Shown: positions 1 through 7,819, counted from the first letter of the stretch. The stretch is DNA of 27,214 nt from CAYMKL01 sp964390805 (GCA_964390805.1 CAYMKL010000095.1:1-27214); one strand, 5' to 3'. The notes: generated by a model not told the origin, from the sequence alone. A program made the numbers and translations.

Positions 1-2
1 CC

Positions 3-1076
3 ATAGTGATAGTAGTCACGCCGACGCCCCTGCCACCGGAGATGATAGAAGCAGCCGACGTGGAAGAGCAACGGGTGATCGCCGTTTACCAGCGCACCAG
101 CCCCGCCGTGGTCAACATCACCACTCAGGTACTGCGCCACAGCTTCTTCTACGGCCTCATCCCCGAGGAAGGCAGCGGCTCTGGCTTCGTCTATGATTAC
201 GACGGCCACATCATCACCAACTACCACGTGGTGGAAAACGCCAGTGAGATTGTGGTCAGCTTCGGTAAGGATAAAGAGCTACCAGCCACAGTCTTGGGCG
301 TTGATCCCCTGAACGACCTGGCCGTGCTGCAGGTGGATGAGGGCCAAGGCGGCGTGCCAGAAGGCGTCGAGCCTATTCCTCTGGGCGACTCTGATGCCCT
401 GCAAGTAGGCCAGCGGGCCATCGCCATTGGCAACCCCTTCGGCCAATTTGAGCGCACGCTGACCGTGGGTGTGGTCAGCGCCGTCAACCGCACAGTGAAG
501 ACCGACGATGATCAGGTGTTGCGCGGCGTGATCCAGACCGACGCCGCCATCAATCGAGGCAATTCCGGTGGCCCACTGCTGGACAGCAGTGGACGGCTGA
601 TCGGCGTCAACTCAGCCCTTTTCTCGCCCAGCGGCACCTCGGCGGGCGTGGGCCTGGCGATCCCGGCCAACAAGCTCAAACAGATCGTGCCGGAGCTCAT
701 CCAGAACGGAAGCTATCCCCATCCCTGGCTGGGCATTGAGGGGCTTGGCTATGATCTCTATCCAGAGCTGGCCCAGGCTCTGGAACTACCGGTGGGTAGT
801 GGGCTGCTGATCGCCCAGCTCTATCGCAACAGCCCGGCCATGAGGGCAGGTCTGCGTGGCGCCACCGAGGAAGTGATCTATCGGCGGCGTAGGCTGCTGG
901 TCGGCGGCGACATCCTGACGGCCATTGACGGCATGCCGCTGCGCAACTGGGACGACCTGGACGCCTACCTGCAAGAGCAAACCGAGGTTGGGCAGACAGT
1001 GACGCTAACCATCTGGCGCGGTGAGCAGGAGATGACTATCGAAGTGAAGCTGGGTGAAATGCCCGAAGATCTGTGA
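3..1076 (+). CDS. HtrA/DegP-family (S1C) trypsin-like serine protease with one PDZ domain, 5' end cut by the window
   Basis: This is an envelope or periplasmic quality-control protease of the HtrA/DegQ type, which degrades misfolded proteins. Numbering from the GTG at base 6, the catalytic triad is visible: His74 in TNYHVVENA, Asp104 in NDLAVLQV, and Ser187 in NRGNSGGPLL. A PDZ domain occupies about residues 240-350 and contains the usual GDILTAIDG segment. The frame stays open to the left edge and no signal peptide or membrane anchor is seen. The true start therefore probably lies upstream, and the GTG at 6 is only the first start available here. The acidic and Pro-rich N-terminal stretch fits a linker after an anchor. 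The next gene follows 70 bp downstream on the same strand with no obvious terminator between, so co-transcription is possible. The family call is firm; the exact orthology (DegP, DegQ or HtrA) cannot be decided. Confidence 0.93.
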   Translation: MVIVVTPTPLPPEMIEAADVEEQRVIAVYQRTSPAVVNITTQVLRHSFFYGLIPEEGSGSGFVYDYDGHIITNYHVVENASEIVVSFGKDKELPATVLGVDPLNDLAVLQVDEGQGGVPEGVEPIPLGDSDALQVGQRAIAIGNPFGQFERTLTVGVVSAVNRTVKTDDDQVLRGVIQTDAAINRGNSGGPLLDSSGRLIGVNSALFSPSGTSAGVGLAIPANKLKQIVPELIQNGSYPHPWLGIEGLGYDLYPELAQALELPVGSGLLIAQLYRNSPAMRAGLRGATEEVIYRRRRLLVGGDILTAIDGMPLRNWDDLDAYLQEQTEVGQTVTLTIWRGEQEMTIEVKLGEMPEDL

Positions 1077-1146
1077 ACCTGATGGTTGGGCAAGGGTCAA
1101 GCCATCTAAAACAGCAACACAAATTCAGAAAAAAGGAGGCTAGAGC

Positions 1147-2259
1147 ATGTTCAGCGAAAACGATCTACAAGAGCTAGTAGGTTTTCACAGCGAGGAAGCG
1201 CCGGTGCTAAGCTTGTATCTAGACGTAGACCCCACAAAGCGTACCACCGACGAATACAAGCTGGTGCTGAGGGGCCTGCTAAAGGAGGTGACAGGTCAGG
1301 CATTGCGCAAAGACATTGCTGCCGTGGAGAGGTATTTCGATCATGAGTATGACTGGCAAGGCAAGGGTGTGCTAGTGTTTTCTTGCCTGGAACGAGATTT
1401 TTGGCGGGCCTATCCTTTAGCCGTGCCGGTAGAAAACCATATCAACGTAGGCGAGCGACCCTACATCAAGCCCTTGACCAACATCCTCGACGCCTATGGG
1501 CGCTACGGGGTCGTGCTGGTGGATCAAGAGGGAGCGCGCCTCTTCCTCTTCCAACTAGGAGAGTTGCAGGAGACCAGCGGGACCATTGGTGAAGAGGTGA
1601 AGCGCATGAAGCACGGCCGCGGCTCGGCGGCTGGCCGTCGGGGTGGGGTAGCAGGGCGCACAGGACGGAGAGAGGAAGAGATAGCCCAACGCAATCTCAG
1701 GGAAGCAGCCGAGTTGACGGCTAAGTTCTGCGAAAGAGGGCGATGCAGCCAAATCATTCTGGGCGGCACGGAGCAGACCGTGGCCCAGTTCCAAGAGATG
1801 CTGCCCAAGGACATACAAGACCAGGTAGTGGGCAGTTTCCCCGCAGTTATGACCGCCTCGGAGATCGAGGTGTTGGATCACTCGCTGGAGATCATAGCGG
1901 AGGTGGAGCGCGAGAGAGAGAAGGAGCTCGTAGACAGCGTTATCACCGCGGCAGCCAAGGGCGGGGCTGGAGTCATCGGCCTGGCGGACACCCTGGGGGC
2001 AGTGCATGAGGGGCGAGTGCGCATCTTGCTGCTAGACGAAGAATACAGGGCAACTGCCTACCGCTGCGAGCAGTGCGGCTACATCGCCGCTCAAGCCAAG
2101 AAGAAATGCCCCTTCTGCGGCAGCAAGGTGAGACAAATAGATGATGCTGTAGACCTGATCATACGAGAGGTCATTGATCAGGGAGGGCAAGTCACCGTAG
2201 TGAGAGACAGCCCGGCCCAGGAGAAGGCAGGTCACATCGGGGCGCTTTTGCGCTACTGA
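1147..2259 (+). CDS. baeRF-type (bacterial eRF1/Vms1-like) release-factor-fold protein with C-terminal zinc ribbon
   Basis: The 370-residue protein resembles the bacterial relatives of archaeal and eukaryotic release factor eRF1. The opening segment has the VLSLYLDVDP signature of this group. A central basic, glycine-rich loop near residues 155-176 (HGRGSAAGRRGGVAG, then GRTGRREEE) lies where eRF1 proteins carry the GGQ peptidyl-hydrolysis loop, but no GGQ is present. The C-terminal third looks like the L7Ae-like eRF1 domain 3 and carries a four-Cys zinc knuckle (C307, C310, C321, C324), as in archaeal aRF1. The start is supported by a strong AAAGGAGG ribosome site just upstream of ATG 1147. 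The gene ends 10 bp before a strong terminator hairpin. By family knowledge a role in ribosome rescue or translation quality control is plausible, and the protease and chaperone neighbours fit. Function is inferred, not shown. Confidence 0.78.
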   Translation: MFSENDLQELVGFHSEEAPVLSLYLDVDPTKRTTDEYKLVLRGLLKEVTGQALRKDIAAVERYFDHEYDWQGKGVLVFSCLERDFWRAYPLAVPVENHINVGERPYIKPLTNILDAYGRYGVVLVDQEGARLFLFQLGELQETSGTIGEEVKRMKHGRGSAAGRRGGVAGRTGRREEEIAQRNLREAAELTAKFCERGRCSQIILGGTEQTVAQFQEMLPKDIQDQVVGSFPAVMTASEIEVLDHSLEIIAEVEREREKELVDSVITAAAKGGAGVIGLADTLGAVHEGRVRILLLDEEYRATAYRCEQCGYIAAQAKKKCPFCGSKVRQIDDAVDLIIREVIDQGGQVTVVRDSPAQEKAGHIGALLRY

Positions 2260-2268
2260 GCGCTTCTT

Positions 2269-2308
2269 GAGCGGGCTGTGCATCTGGCGCAGCCCGCTCA
2301 ACTTTTTC
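2269..2308 (+). terminator. Rho-independent terminator after the baeRF-like gene
   Basis: A perfect 10-bp stem (GAGCGGGCTG at 2269-2278 with CAGCCCGCTC at 2290-2299) encloses an 11-nt loop and is followed by ACTTTTTCT. It lies 9 bp after the stop codon and separates this gene from clpB. Confidence 0.9.
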
Positions 2309-2350
2309 TAACAAAACTCTAACACTTTTCTTACGTAGTTCTAACACGAG
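2307..2350 (+). promoter_or_regulatory. Four 11-bp-spaced TCTAACA direct repeats upstream of clpB (candidate activator or operator site)
   Basis: The heptamer TCTAACA occurs at 2307, 2318 and 2340, and a degenerate copy, TCTTACG, sits at 2329. All four are in exact 11-bp register. The array ends nine bases before the TATAAT box of clpB and therefore covers the -35 region. By family knowledge, PhoB/OmpR-type winged-helix regulators bind 11-bp direct repeats placed this way, but no regulator can be named here. No CIRCE-type inverted repeat is seen. Confidence 0.6.
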
Positions 2351-2368
2351 TAGGCTATAATTAGACTG
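2331..2368 (+). promoter_or_regulatory. Probable sigma-70-type clpB promoter
   Basis: A consensus -10 box TATAAT lies at 2356-2361. No good -35 hexamer is found 17 bp upstream; the best candidate is TTACGT at 2331-2336 with a long 19-bp spacer. This suggests activator dependence, consistent with the overlapping 11-bp repeats. Transcription would start near 2368, giving a leader of about 17 nt that contains GGAAG (2371-2375), nine bases before ATG 2385. Confidence 0.65.
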
Positions 2369-2384
2369 CTGGAAGAATTGTATC

Positions 2385-4970
2385 ATGAACCTCAACAAAT
2401 ATACCGAGAAAGCTCAAGAAGCACTCGTTCAGGCCCAGAGCCTGGCGAGCGAATACAGTCACAGTCAGATCGAGCCAGAGCACCTAATGTTGGCCTTGGT
2501 GCGGCAAACGGACGGCGTTGTGCCCCAGATCGTGCAGAAGATAGGAACCAACCCTCGCACGCTACAGCAGGAACTGGAGCAAGACCTGGCTCGTCGGCCC
2601 AAAGTATACGGGGGGGCCACCCAGGTCGGCCTTTCGCGAGACCTGCGGGCTGTCCTGGATCTGGCAGAACAAGAGGCGGGGCGGATGCACGACGAGTACG
2701 TGTCCACAGAGCATCTGCTCATCTCGCTGACAGATAAGGCAACAGGCAATGCAGCCACCTTCTTGAGAAGCCAGGGCATCACCAAGGATGCTATCTTGAG
2801 GGCGCTGACCGGCATCCGGGGCTCTCAACGGGTGACGACGCCGACGCCGGAAAGCACCTATCAGGCTCTCGAGAAATACGGCCGGGACATGACCCAATTG
2901 GCTCGCCAGGGGAAGCTCGATCCCGTCATCGGCCGCGACGAGGAGATTCGCCGCGTGATCCAGGTGCTGTCGCGGCGCACCAAGAACAACCCGGTCCTCA
3001 TCGGCGAGGCCGGCGTGGGCAAGACGGCCATCGCCGAGGGGCTGGCCCAGCGGATCGTGCGCGGCGATGTGCCCGAAGGATTGAAGAGCAAGCGCATCAT
3101 GCAGTTGGACCTGGGTGCCCTCATCGCCGGCAGCAAATTCCGCGGCGAGTTCGAAGAAAGGCTGAAGGCTGTCCTCAAAGAGGTCACGGAGTCCGAGGGG
3201 CAGATCGTCCTGTTCATTGACGAGCTCCACACCGTGGTAGGAGCGGGAGCAGCCCAAGGGGCCATGGACGCCAGCAACATGCTGAAGCCTATACTGGCTC
3301 GCGGGGAGCTGCACTGCATCGGGGCTACCACTTTGGATGAGTACCGCCAGTACATCGAGAAGGACGCCGCCCTGGAACGGCGTTTTCAACCAGTTTTCGT
3401 AGATGAGCCCTCTGTTGAAGAGACCATCTCCATCCTGCGGGGTCTCAAGGAGCGCTATGAGGTGCACCACGGGGTGCGGATTCAGGACCCAGCGGTCATA
3501 GCCGCCGCCACGTTGTCCCATCGCTACATCTCCGACCGCTTCCTGCCCGACAAGGCTATTGACCTCATTGATGAGGCCGCCTCGCGCTTGCGCATGGAGA
3601 TTGAGTCCAAGCCTGCCGAACTGGACGAGATTGACCGCAAGATCATGCAACTGGAGATCGAGCGGGAGGCCCTCAAGAAGGAGCGGGACGAGGCCTCGCG
3701 AGAGCGGCTGGCCAGGTTGGAGAAGGAGTTGGCCGAGCTGAGGGAGGAGAGCAGCCGCCTGAAGGTGCACTGGGAGATGGAAAAGGAGGCCATCCAAGGC
3801 ATCCGCCAGACCAAGGAGAAGATCGAGCAGACCAAATTGGACATCGAGCAGGCTGAGCAGCGAGCTGACCTGGAGAACGCAGCCCGGCTGCGCTACGGCA
3901 CCCTGCGGGAGCTAGAGGCTCAGCTCAAGGAGCAAGAAAGCCGTTTGAAGGAGCTCCAGCAGGATCACCGCATGCTCAAGGAGGAGGTGGAGGCCGAGGA
4001 CATAGCGGAGGTGGTCTCCAGTTGGACCGGCATCCCCGTTTCCCGCCTGATGGAGGGGGAGGTCCAGAAACTGCTTCACATGGAGGAGCGCTTGCACCGC
4101 CGGGTAGTGGGGCAGGACGAAGCCATATTCGCCGTCGCCAACGCCGTGCGCCGCGCTCGCGCCGGCCTACAGGATCCCAACCGGCCCATCGGCAGCTTCA
4201 TCTTCCTGGGGCCAACCGGCGTTGGCAAGACGGAACTGGGCCGGGCCCTGGCCGAGTTCCTCTTCGACGACGAAGAAGCCATGATCCGCCTGGACATGAG
4301 CGAATACCAGGAACGCCACACCGTGGCCCGCATGATCGGCGCACCGCCCGGCTACGTGGGCTACGAGGAGGGCGGCCAGTTGACCGAGGCGGTGCGGCGG
4401 CATCCCTACAGCGTGGTTCTCTTCGACGAGATCGAGAAAGCCCACCCTGAGGTCTTCAACGCCCTGCTGCAGATCCTGGACGACGGCCGCCTGACCGACG
4501 GCCACGGGCGGACGGTGAACTTCAAGAACACTGTGGTCATTATGACCTCTAACGTAGGTGGGCACTGGATCAAAGAATTGGGACCTGATGCAGCCAAAGA
4601 GAAAGTGCTGGAGGAGCTGAACCGCCACTTCCGGCCTGAATTCCTGAACCGTGTTGACGAGGTCATCGTCTTCCACTCCCTTACCATGGAAGACCTAGCG
4701 CAGATTGTGGACATCCAGTTGCATCGGCTCCAGGGACTACTGGCCGAGCGGAACATCGAGCTGGATCTTACGGAAGCTGCCAAACGGCTCCTGGCCGAGA
4801 AAGGCTACGATCCTGTCTACGGTGCCCGCCCCCTGAAGCGAACCATCCAGCGGGAGCTACAGGACCCCTTGGCTCTTAAGATCTTAGAGGGCGAGTTCAA
4901 GGATGGGGACACAGCGATAGTGGACGTGAGGAATGGAGAACTGGCGTTCGAGAAATTAGGTAACGAGTGA
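2385..4970 (+). CDS. clpB: ATP-dependent disaggregase ClpB (Hsp104 family)
   Basis: ClpB resolubilises protein aggregates in the cytoplasm together with DnaK. The 861 residues match the usual length. The double Clp_N domain occupies about 1-150. NBD1 has Walker A GEAGVGKT with Lys213 and Walker B LFIDE with D279/E280. A long coiled-coil M domain runs from about 410 to 535, which is diagnostic of ClpB rather than ClpA or ClpC. NBD2 has Walker A GPTGVGKT with Lys615 and Walker B LFDEIEKAHP with D681/E682. No ClpP-docking (I/L/V)GF loop is present between NVGGHW and the FRPEFLNR motif, again as expected for ClpB. The start at ATG 2385 gives the standard MNLNKYTEKAQEAL opening. The last residues (GNE) and the stop codon fall inside a short tandem repeat. 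The neighbouring clpC is 188 bp downstream with its own promoter. Confidence 0.97.
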   Translation: MNLNKYTEKAQEALVQAQSLASEYSHSQIEPEHLMLALVRQTDGVVPQIVQKIGTNPRTLQQELEQDLARRPKVYGGATQVGLSRDLRAVLDLAEQEAGRMHDEYVSTEHLLISLTDKATGNAATFLRSQGITKDAILRALTGIRGSQRVTTPTPESTYQALEKYGRDMTQLARQGKLDPVIGRDEEIRRVIQVLSRRTKNNPVLIGEAGVGKTAIAEGLAQRIVRGDVPEGLKSKRIMQLDLGALIAGSKFRGEFEERLKAVLKEVTESEGQIVLFIDELHTVVGAGAAQGAMDASNMLKPILARGELHCIGATTLDEYRQYIEKDAALERRFQPVFVDEPSVEETISILRGLKERYEVHHGVRIQDPAVIAAATLSHRYISDRFLPDKAIDLIDEAASRLRMEIESKPAELDEIDRKIMQLEIEREALKKERDEASRERLARLEKELAELREESSRLKVHWEMEKEAIQGIRQTKEKIEQTKLDIEQAEQRADLENAARLRYGTLRELEAQLKEQESRLKELQQDHRMLKEEVEAEDIAEVVSSWTGIPVSRLMEGEVQKLLHMEERLHRRVVGQDEAIFAVANAVRRARAGLQDPNRPIGSFIFLGPTGVGKTELGRALAEFLFDDEEAMIRLDMSEYQERHTVARMIGAPPGYVGYEEGGQLTEAVRRHPYSVVLFDEIEKAHPEVFNALLQILDDGRLTDGHGRTVNFKNTVVIMTSNVGGHWIKELGPDAAKEKVLEELNRHFRPEFLNRVDEVIVFHSLTMEDLAQIVDIQLHRLQGLLAERNIELDLTEAAKRLLAEKGYDPVYGARPLKRTIQRELQDPLALKILEGEFKDGDTAIVDVRNGELAFEKLGNE

Positions 4971-5000
4971 ACAAGTAACGAGTGACGAGTTGGCAAGTCA
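4960..5000 (+). repeat. Short tandem GTAACGAGTGA-type repeats at the clpB stop codon
   Basis: GTAACGAGTGA occurs at 4960-4970 and again at 4975-4985, followed by decayed copies (CGAGTTGG, CAAGTC). Spacing is close to multiples of seven and eight bases, like the short tandem repeats common in intergenic DNA of some bacteria. The clpB stop codon (4968-4970) lies inside the first copy. Confidence 0.6.
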
Positions 5001-5007
5001 AGCATGT

Positions 5008-5036
5008 TTGTCAAAAAGGAGCAAGTTGAGTATAAT
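5008..5036 (+). promoter_or_regulatory. Sigma-70-type promoter for clpC
   Basis: The -35 box TTGTCA (5008-5013), a 17-bp spacer and a perfect -10 TATAAT (5031-5036) form a near-consensus promoter. The start point would be near 5043, leaving an untranslated leader of about 115 nt before clpC. The -10 region reads TATAATTAG, the same nonamer as at clpB (2356-2364), but the TCTAACA repeats of clpB are absent here. Confidence 0.8.
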
Positions 5037-5076
5037 TAGGGTGAGAACAACGGAAAGGAAGCAGAGGACACCCCAT

Positions 5077-5172
5077 ATGCGTGATGCAGAACGATTCGCG
5101 TTCACCGCAGCCGATAGCAAGCTGGTTGAAGCCAGCATTGAAATAGAGGTGGATTACCATGATGAGATTTGA
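5077..5172 (+). CDS. Possible 31-codon leader ORF overlapping the clpC start
   Basis: ATG 5077 is preceded by AGAGGA at about nine bases and opens a 31-codon frame that begins MRDAERFAF and ends at 5172. It overlaps the start of clpC (ATG 5159) by 14 nt in a different frame. It lies wholly downstream of the predicted clpC promoter. If translated, it could couple translation into clpC or act as a leader. The peptide matches no family I recognise, and chance is a real alternative. Confidence 0.3.
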   Translation: MRDAERFAFTAADSKLVEASIEIEVDYHDEI

Positions 5173-7654
5173 TCGTTTCACCGAGCGGGCGCTGGACGCG
5201 GCCTCTCGGTCGTATGAGATATTACAGCGTTACAGCCACAACCAGGTGGACACCGAGCACATGCTGCTAGCTCTCCTGGAGCAGCCGGAGGGCGTCATCC
5301 CTCAGGTCTTGGAGAAGCTGGGGGTGAACATTGAGACCGTGAAAAGCCGCCTGGACGGGGTGTTGAAGGCCAGCCCCAAGGTCGCCATCTACGGCGGAGG
5401 GACGGGCCAGGTGTTCATCACTCCCCGCCTCAAGCGGGTCATAGACCTGGCTAACGAGGAGGCCAGCAAGCTCAAGGATGAGTACATCTCAACCGAGCAC
5501 CTCTTCTTAGCTATCGCCAGCGAGCGGGGTACCCCCGCGGCTCGCATTCTGACTGACTCCGGCGTTACCAAAGACCGTATCCACGAGGCCGTCAAGGAAG
5601 TGCGCGGCGGCCAACGGGTGACCGACCAATTCGCCGAGAGCCGTTACCGCACCCTCGAAAAGTATGGCCGTGATCTGACCCAACTGGCCAAGGAGGGGAA
5701 ACTGGATCCGGTCATTGGCCGCGACGAGGAGATTCTGCGGGTCATCCAGTTGCTGTCGAGGCGCACCAAGAACAACCCGGTTATCATCGGCAACGCCGGT
5801 GTGGGAAAGACAGCCATCGTCGAAGGGCTGGCCCAGAAGATCGCCGAAGACGATGTGCCTGAGATACTGATGGGCAAACGAGTCGTCTCCCTGGATCTGG
5901 GGGGCATGGTGGCCGGCTCCCGCCTCCGTGGCGAGTTCGAGGAGCGACTGAAGGCAGCCATGGAAGAAATCCAGCGAGCCGAGGGGGAGATCATTCTCTT
6001 CATTGACGAGGTGCACAACGTGGTCGGAGCGGGCGCTGCTTCAGGATCCATTGACGCTTCCAGCATGATGAAGCCCGCCCTGGCCCGCGGGGAGCTGCAG
6101 TGCGTGGGGGCCACGACTCTGGATGACTACCGCAAGTACATCGAGCGGGATTCTGCTCTGGAGAGGCGCTTCTCTCCAGTCTACGTGGAGGAGCCCACCG
6201 TCGAGGAGACCATTGAGATGCTGAAGGGACTTCGCGACCGCTACGAGGCCCATCACAAGGTCACCCTTGCCGACGAGGCACTGGTGGCGGCAGCTCGGCT
6301 CTCCCAGCGCTACGTGACAGAGCGCCGTCTTCCCGACAAGGCCGTAGACCTTATTGACGAGGGGGCAGCGAAATTGCGCGTCGCCATCTACAGCATGCCG
6401 CCAGACCTCAAGACTATGAAGGCCGAACTGCAGAAGCTGATCACCGAAGAGGAGGCCGCCTGGGCAGCTCGCGACTACGAGCGGGCGGCCAGTTTCAAGA
6501 GCGAGCGACTGCAGTTGGAGACAGAGTTTAACAGCAAACGCGATGCCTGGCGACAGGAGATGAACCTGGATGAGGTAGTGGACGAGGAAGACATCGCTCA
6601 GGTCGTGGCTAGCTGGACAGGAATCCCTGTGCACAGTCTGCTGGAAACCGAGGCCGAAAAGCTCCTCAGTATGGAGGAAAGGCTGCACGAGCGAATCGTC
6701 GGCCAGGATGAGGCCATCAATGCCGTCTCCGACGCCATCCGCCGGGCGAGAAGTGGCTTGAAGGACCCCAAGCGACCCATCGGCAGCTTTATTTTCCTGG
6801 GCCCCTCTGGGGTAGGCAAGACTGAGATGGCCAAGACGCTGGCCTGGTTCATGTTCGACGATGAGGAGGCCCTGGTACGCATTGACATGAGCGAGTACCG
6901 GGAGCGACACACCGTCTCCCGCCTCTTCGGCGCTCCGCCTGGCTACGTGGGCTACGAGGAGGGGGGACAACTCACCGAAGCGGTGCGGCGGCGGCCCTAT
7001 CAGATCGTTCTCTTCGACGAGATCGAGAAGGCCCATCATGACGTCTGGAACTCTTTGCTGCAGATCATGGAGGACGGACGACTGACCGACGGACAGGGTC
7101 ACATAGTTGACTTCCGCAACACGGTGATCATCATGACCTCTAACATCGGCACGGAGTTCGCCCAGAAGGGGGCTACCCTGGGCTTCCAGAAGCCAGGGGA
7201 AGCAGTCACTCCCGCCGAGCAAGAAGCGCGCCAGACGATCCAGAAGAACCTCAAGAAGACCTTCCGTCCTGAGTTCCTCAACCGCATTGACGAGATCATC
7301 ATCTTCCACACGCTGAGCCAGGAGCAGGTCAAGCAGATCGTTAACCTACAGATGAAGGAGATCAGCGCCCGTCTCGCCGAGCGGGGTTTGACCGTAGAGT
7401 TGACCGAGGTGGCGCGGGAGTGGTTGGCCGAGGAGGGTTACGATCCCCAGTTCGGAGCCCGCCCCCTGAAGCGCACCCTGCAGCAGCGGGTGGAGAGCCC
7501 TCTGTCCGTAAAACTGCTGAGAGGCATCTTCCAGTCAGGCGATACCGTGGTCATAGATGTCGGTGAGGAAGGGTTGGTTTTTGCCCAGAAAGGAGTCCCG
7601 GTCGAGAAAGGGGACTTCGTCAAAGAGGAAGTCCTGATCGAACAGGAAGCGTAA
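5159..7654 (+). CDS. clpC: AAA+ unfoldase ClpC, ATP-binding subunit of the Clp protease
   Basis: ClpC unfolds substrates and feeds them to ClpP. The 831-residue protein has Clp_N repeats (about 1-150). NBD1 has Walker A GNAGVGKT with Lys217 and Walker B FIDE with D283/E284. The linker between the two ATPase domains is short, with a UVR-like helix near residues 435-455 (DYERAASFKSERLQLE). NBD2 has Walker A GPSGVGKT with Lys554 and Walker B D620/E621. The short linker and the LGF tripeptide at 674-676, which matches the ClpP-docking loop, separate it from ClpB upstream. GAGGTGG at 5146-5152 is a good ribosome site; ATG 5159 and ATG 5162 are both possible starts. No ctsR, mcsA or mcsB neighbours are present, so the Firmicutes-type operon is absent, and clpP is not in the window. 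Confidence 0.94.
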   Translation: MMRFDRFTERALDAASRSYEILQRYSHNQVDTEHMLLALLEQPEGVIPQVLEKLGVNIETVKSRLDGVLKASPKVAIYGGGTGQVFITPRLKRVIDLANEEASKLKDEYISTEHLFLAIASERGTPAARILTDSGVTKDRIHEAVKEVRGGQRVTDQFAESRYRTLEKYGRDLTQLAKEGKLDPVIGRDEEILRVIQLLSRRTKNNPVIIGNAGVGKTAIVEGLAQKIAEDDVPEILMGKRVVSLDLGGMVAGSRLRGEFEERLKAAMEEIQRAEGEIILFIDEVHNVVGAGAASGSIDASSMMKPALARGELQCVGATTLDDYRKYIERDSALERRFSPVYVEEPTVEETIEMLKGLRDRYEAHHKVTLADEALVAAARLSQRYVTERRLPDKAVDLIDEGAAKLRVAIYSMPPDLKTMKAELQKLITEEEAAWAARDYERAASFKSERLQLETEFNSKRDAWRQEMNLDEVVDEEDIAQVVASWTGIPVHSLLETEAEKLLSMEERLHERIVGQDEAINAVSDAIRRARSGLKDPKRPIGSFIFLGPSGVGKTEMAKTLAWFMFDDEEALVRIDMSEYRERHTVSRLFGAPPGYVGYEEGGQLTEAVRRRPYQIVLFDEIEKAHHDVWNSLLQIMEDGRLTDGQGHIVDFRNTVIIMTSNIGTEFAQKGATLGFQKPGEAVTPAEQEARQTIQKNLKKTFRPEFLNRIDEIIIFHTLSQEQVKQIVNLQMKEISARLAERGLTVELTEVAREWLAEEGYDPQFGARPLKRTLQQRVESPLSVKLLRGIFQSGDTVVIDVGEEGLVFAQKGVPVEKGDFVKEEVLIEQEA

Positions 7655-7678
7655 ATTAGAGCAGTAGACCAATCAAAA

Positions 7679-7716
7679 ACACCGGAGGGAACCTTCATTC
7701 TCTCCGGTGTTTTTTG
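7679..7716 (+). terminator. Bidirectional Rho-independent terminator between clpC and the minus-strand genes
   Basis: The arms ACACCGGAG (7679-7687) and CTCCGGTGT (7702-7710) form a perfect 9-bp stem, followed by a T-run on the plus strand. An A-run (7675-7679) just before the left arm gives a T-run on the minus strand too, so the hairpin can stop transcription from both sides. Confidence 0.9.
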
Positions 7717-7719
7717 TAC

Positions 7720-7819
7720 ATGAGGCGTAGCCCTCTTTTTTGGTGTGGGCATCAAACTGGCGAGTGCTGGGAGAGATGATCTCGACCACCAAATCGGGCG
7801 GACCGGTGATGAGAGAATC
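7720..7819 (-). pseudogene. Remnant of an Uma2-family (DUF820) restriction-endonuclease-like gene
   Basis: On the minus strand one frame reads TGPPDLVVEIISPST, then RQFDAHTKKEGYA. This is the core signature of Uma2 proteins (PDLVVEIISPST, then a segment like RRFDLTTKREAYA), including the acidic residues of the PD-(D/E)XK-like site. The frame meets a stop (TAG) just upstream of DSLITGPP and degenerates after GYA, where the terminator lies. No start or full domain remains. I see no gene in 7820-7894, only the short AT-rich palindrome TTATTCGTATAATAA. Confidence 0.65.

Noticed and set aside
1077..1146. Terminator between the HtrA-like gene and the baeRF-like gene
   Set aside because: GATGGTT...AAGCCATC gives only a short imperfect stem and no T-run follows.
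2300..2390. CIRCE (HrcA) or CtsR operator before clpB
   Set aside because: No TTAGCACTC-N9-GAGTGCTAA inverted repeat and no tandem GGTCAAANANNGG-like heptads are present; only the TCTAACA direct repeats.
2562..3797. Long minus-strand open frame (about 411 codons) opposite clpB
   Set aside because: It is a shadow of clpB codon bias: no family resemblance, no ribosome site, and the plus strand encodes an unmistakable ClpB.
6041..7309. Long minus-strand open frame (about 422 codons) opposite clpC
   Set aside because: Same reason: it mirrors the conserved AAA+ coding sequence and has no recognisable domain.
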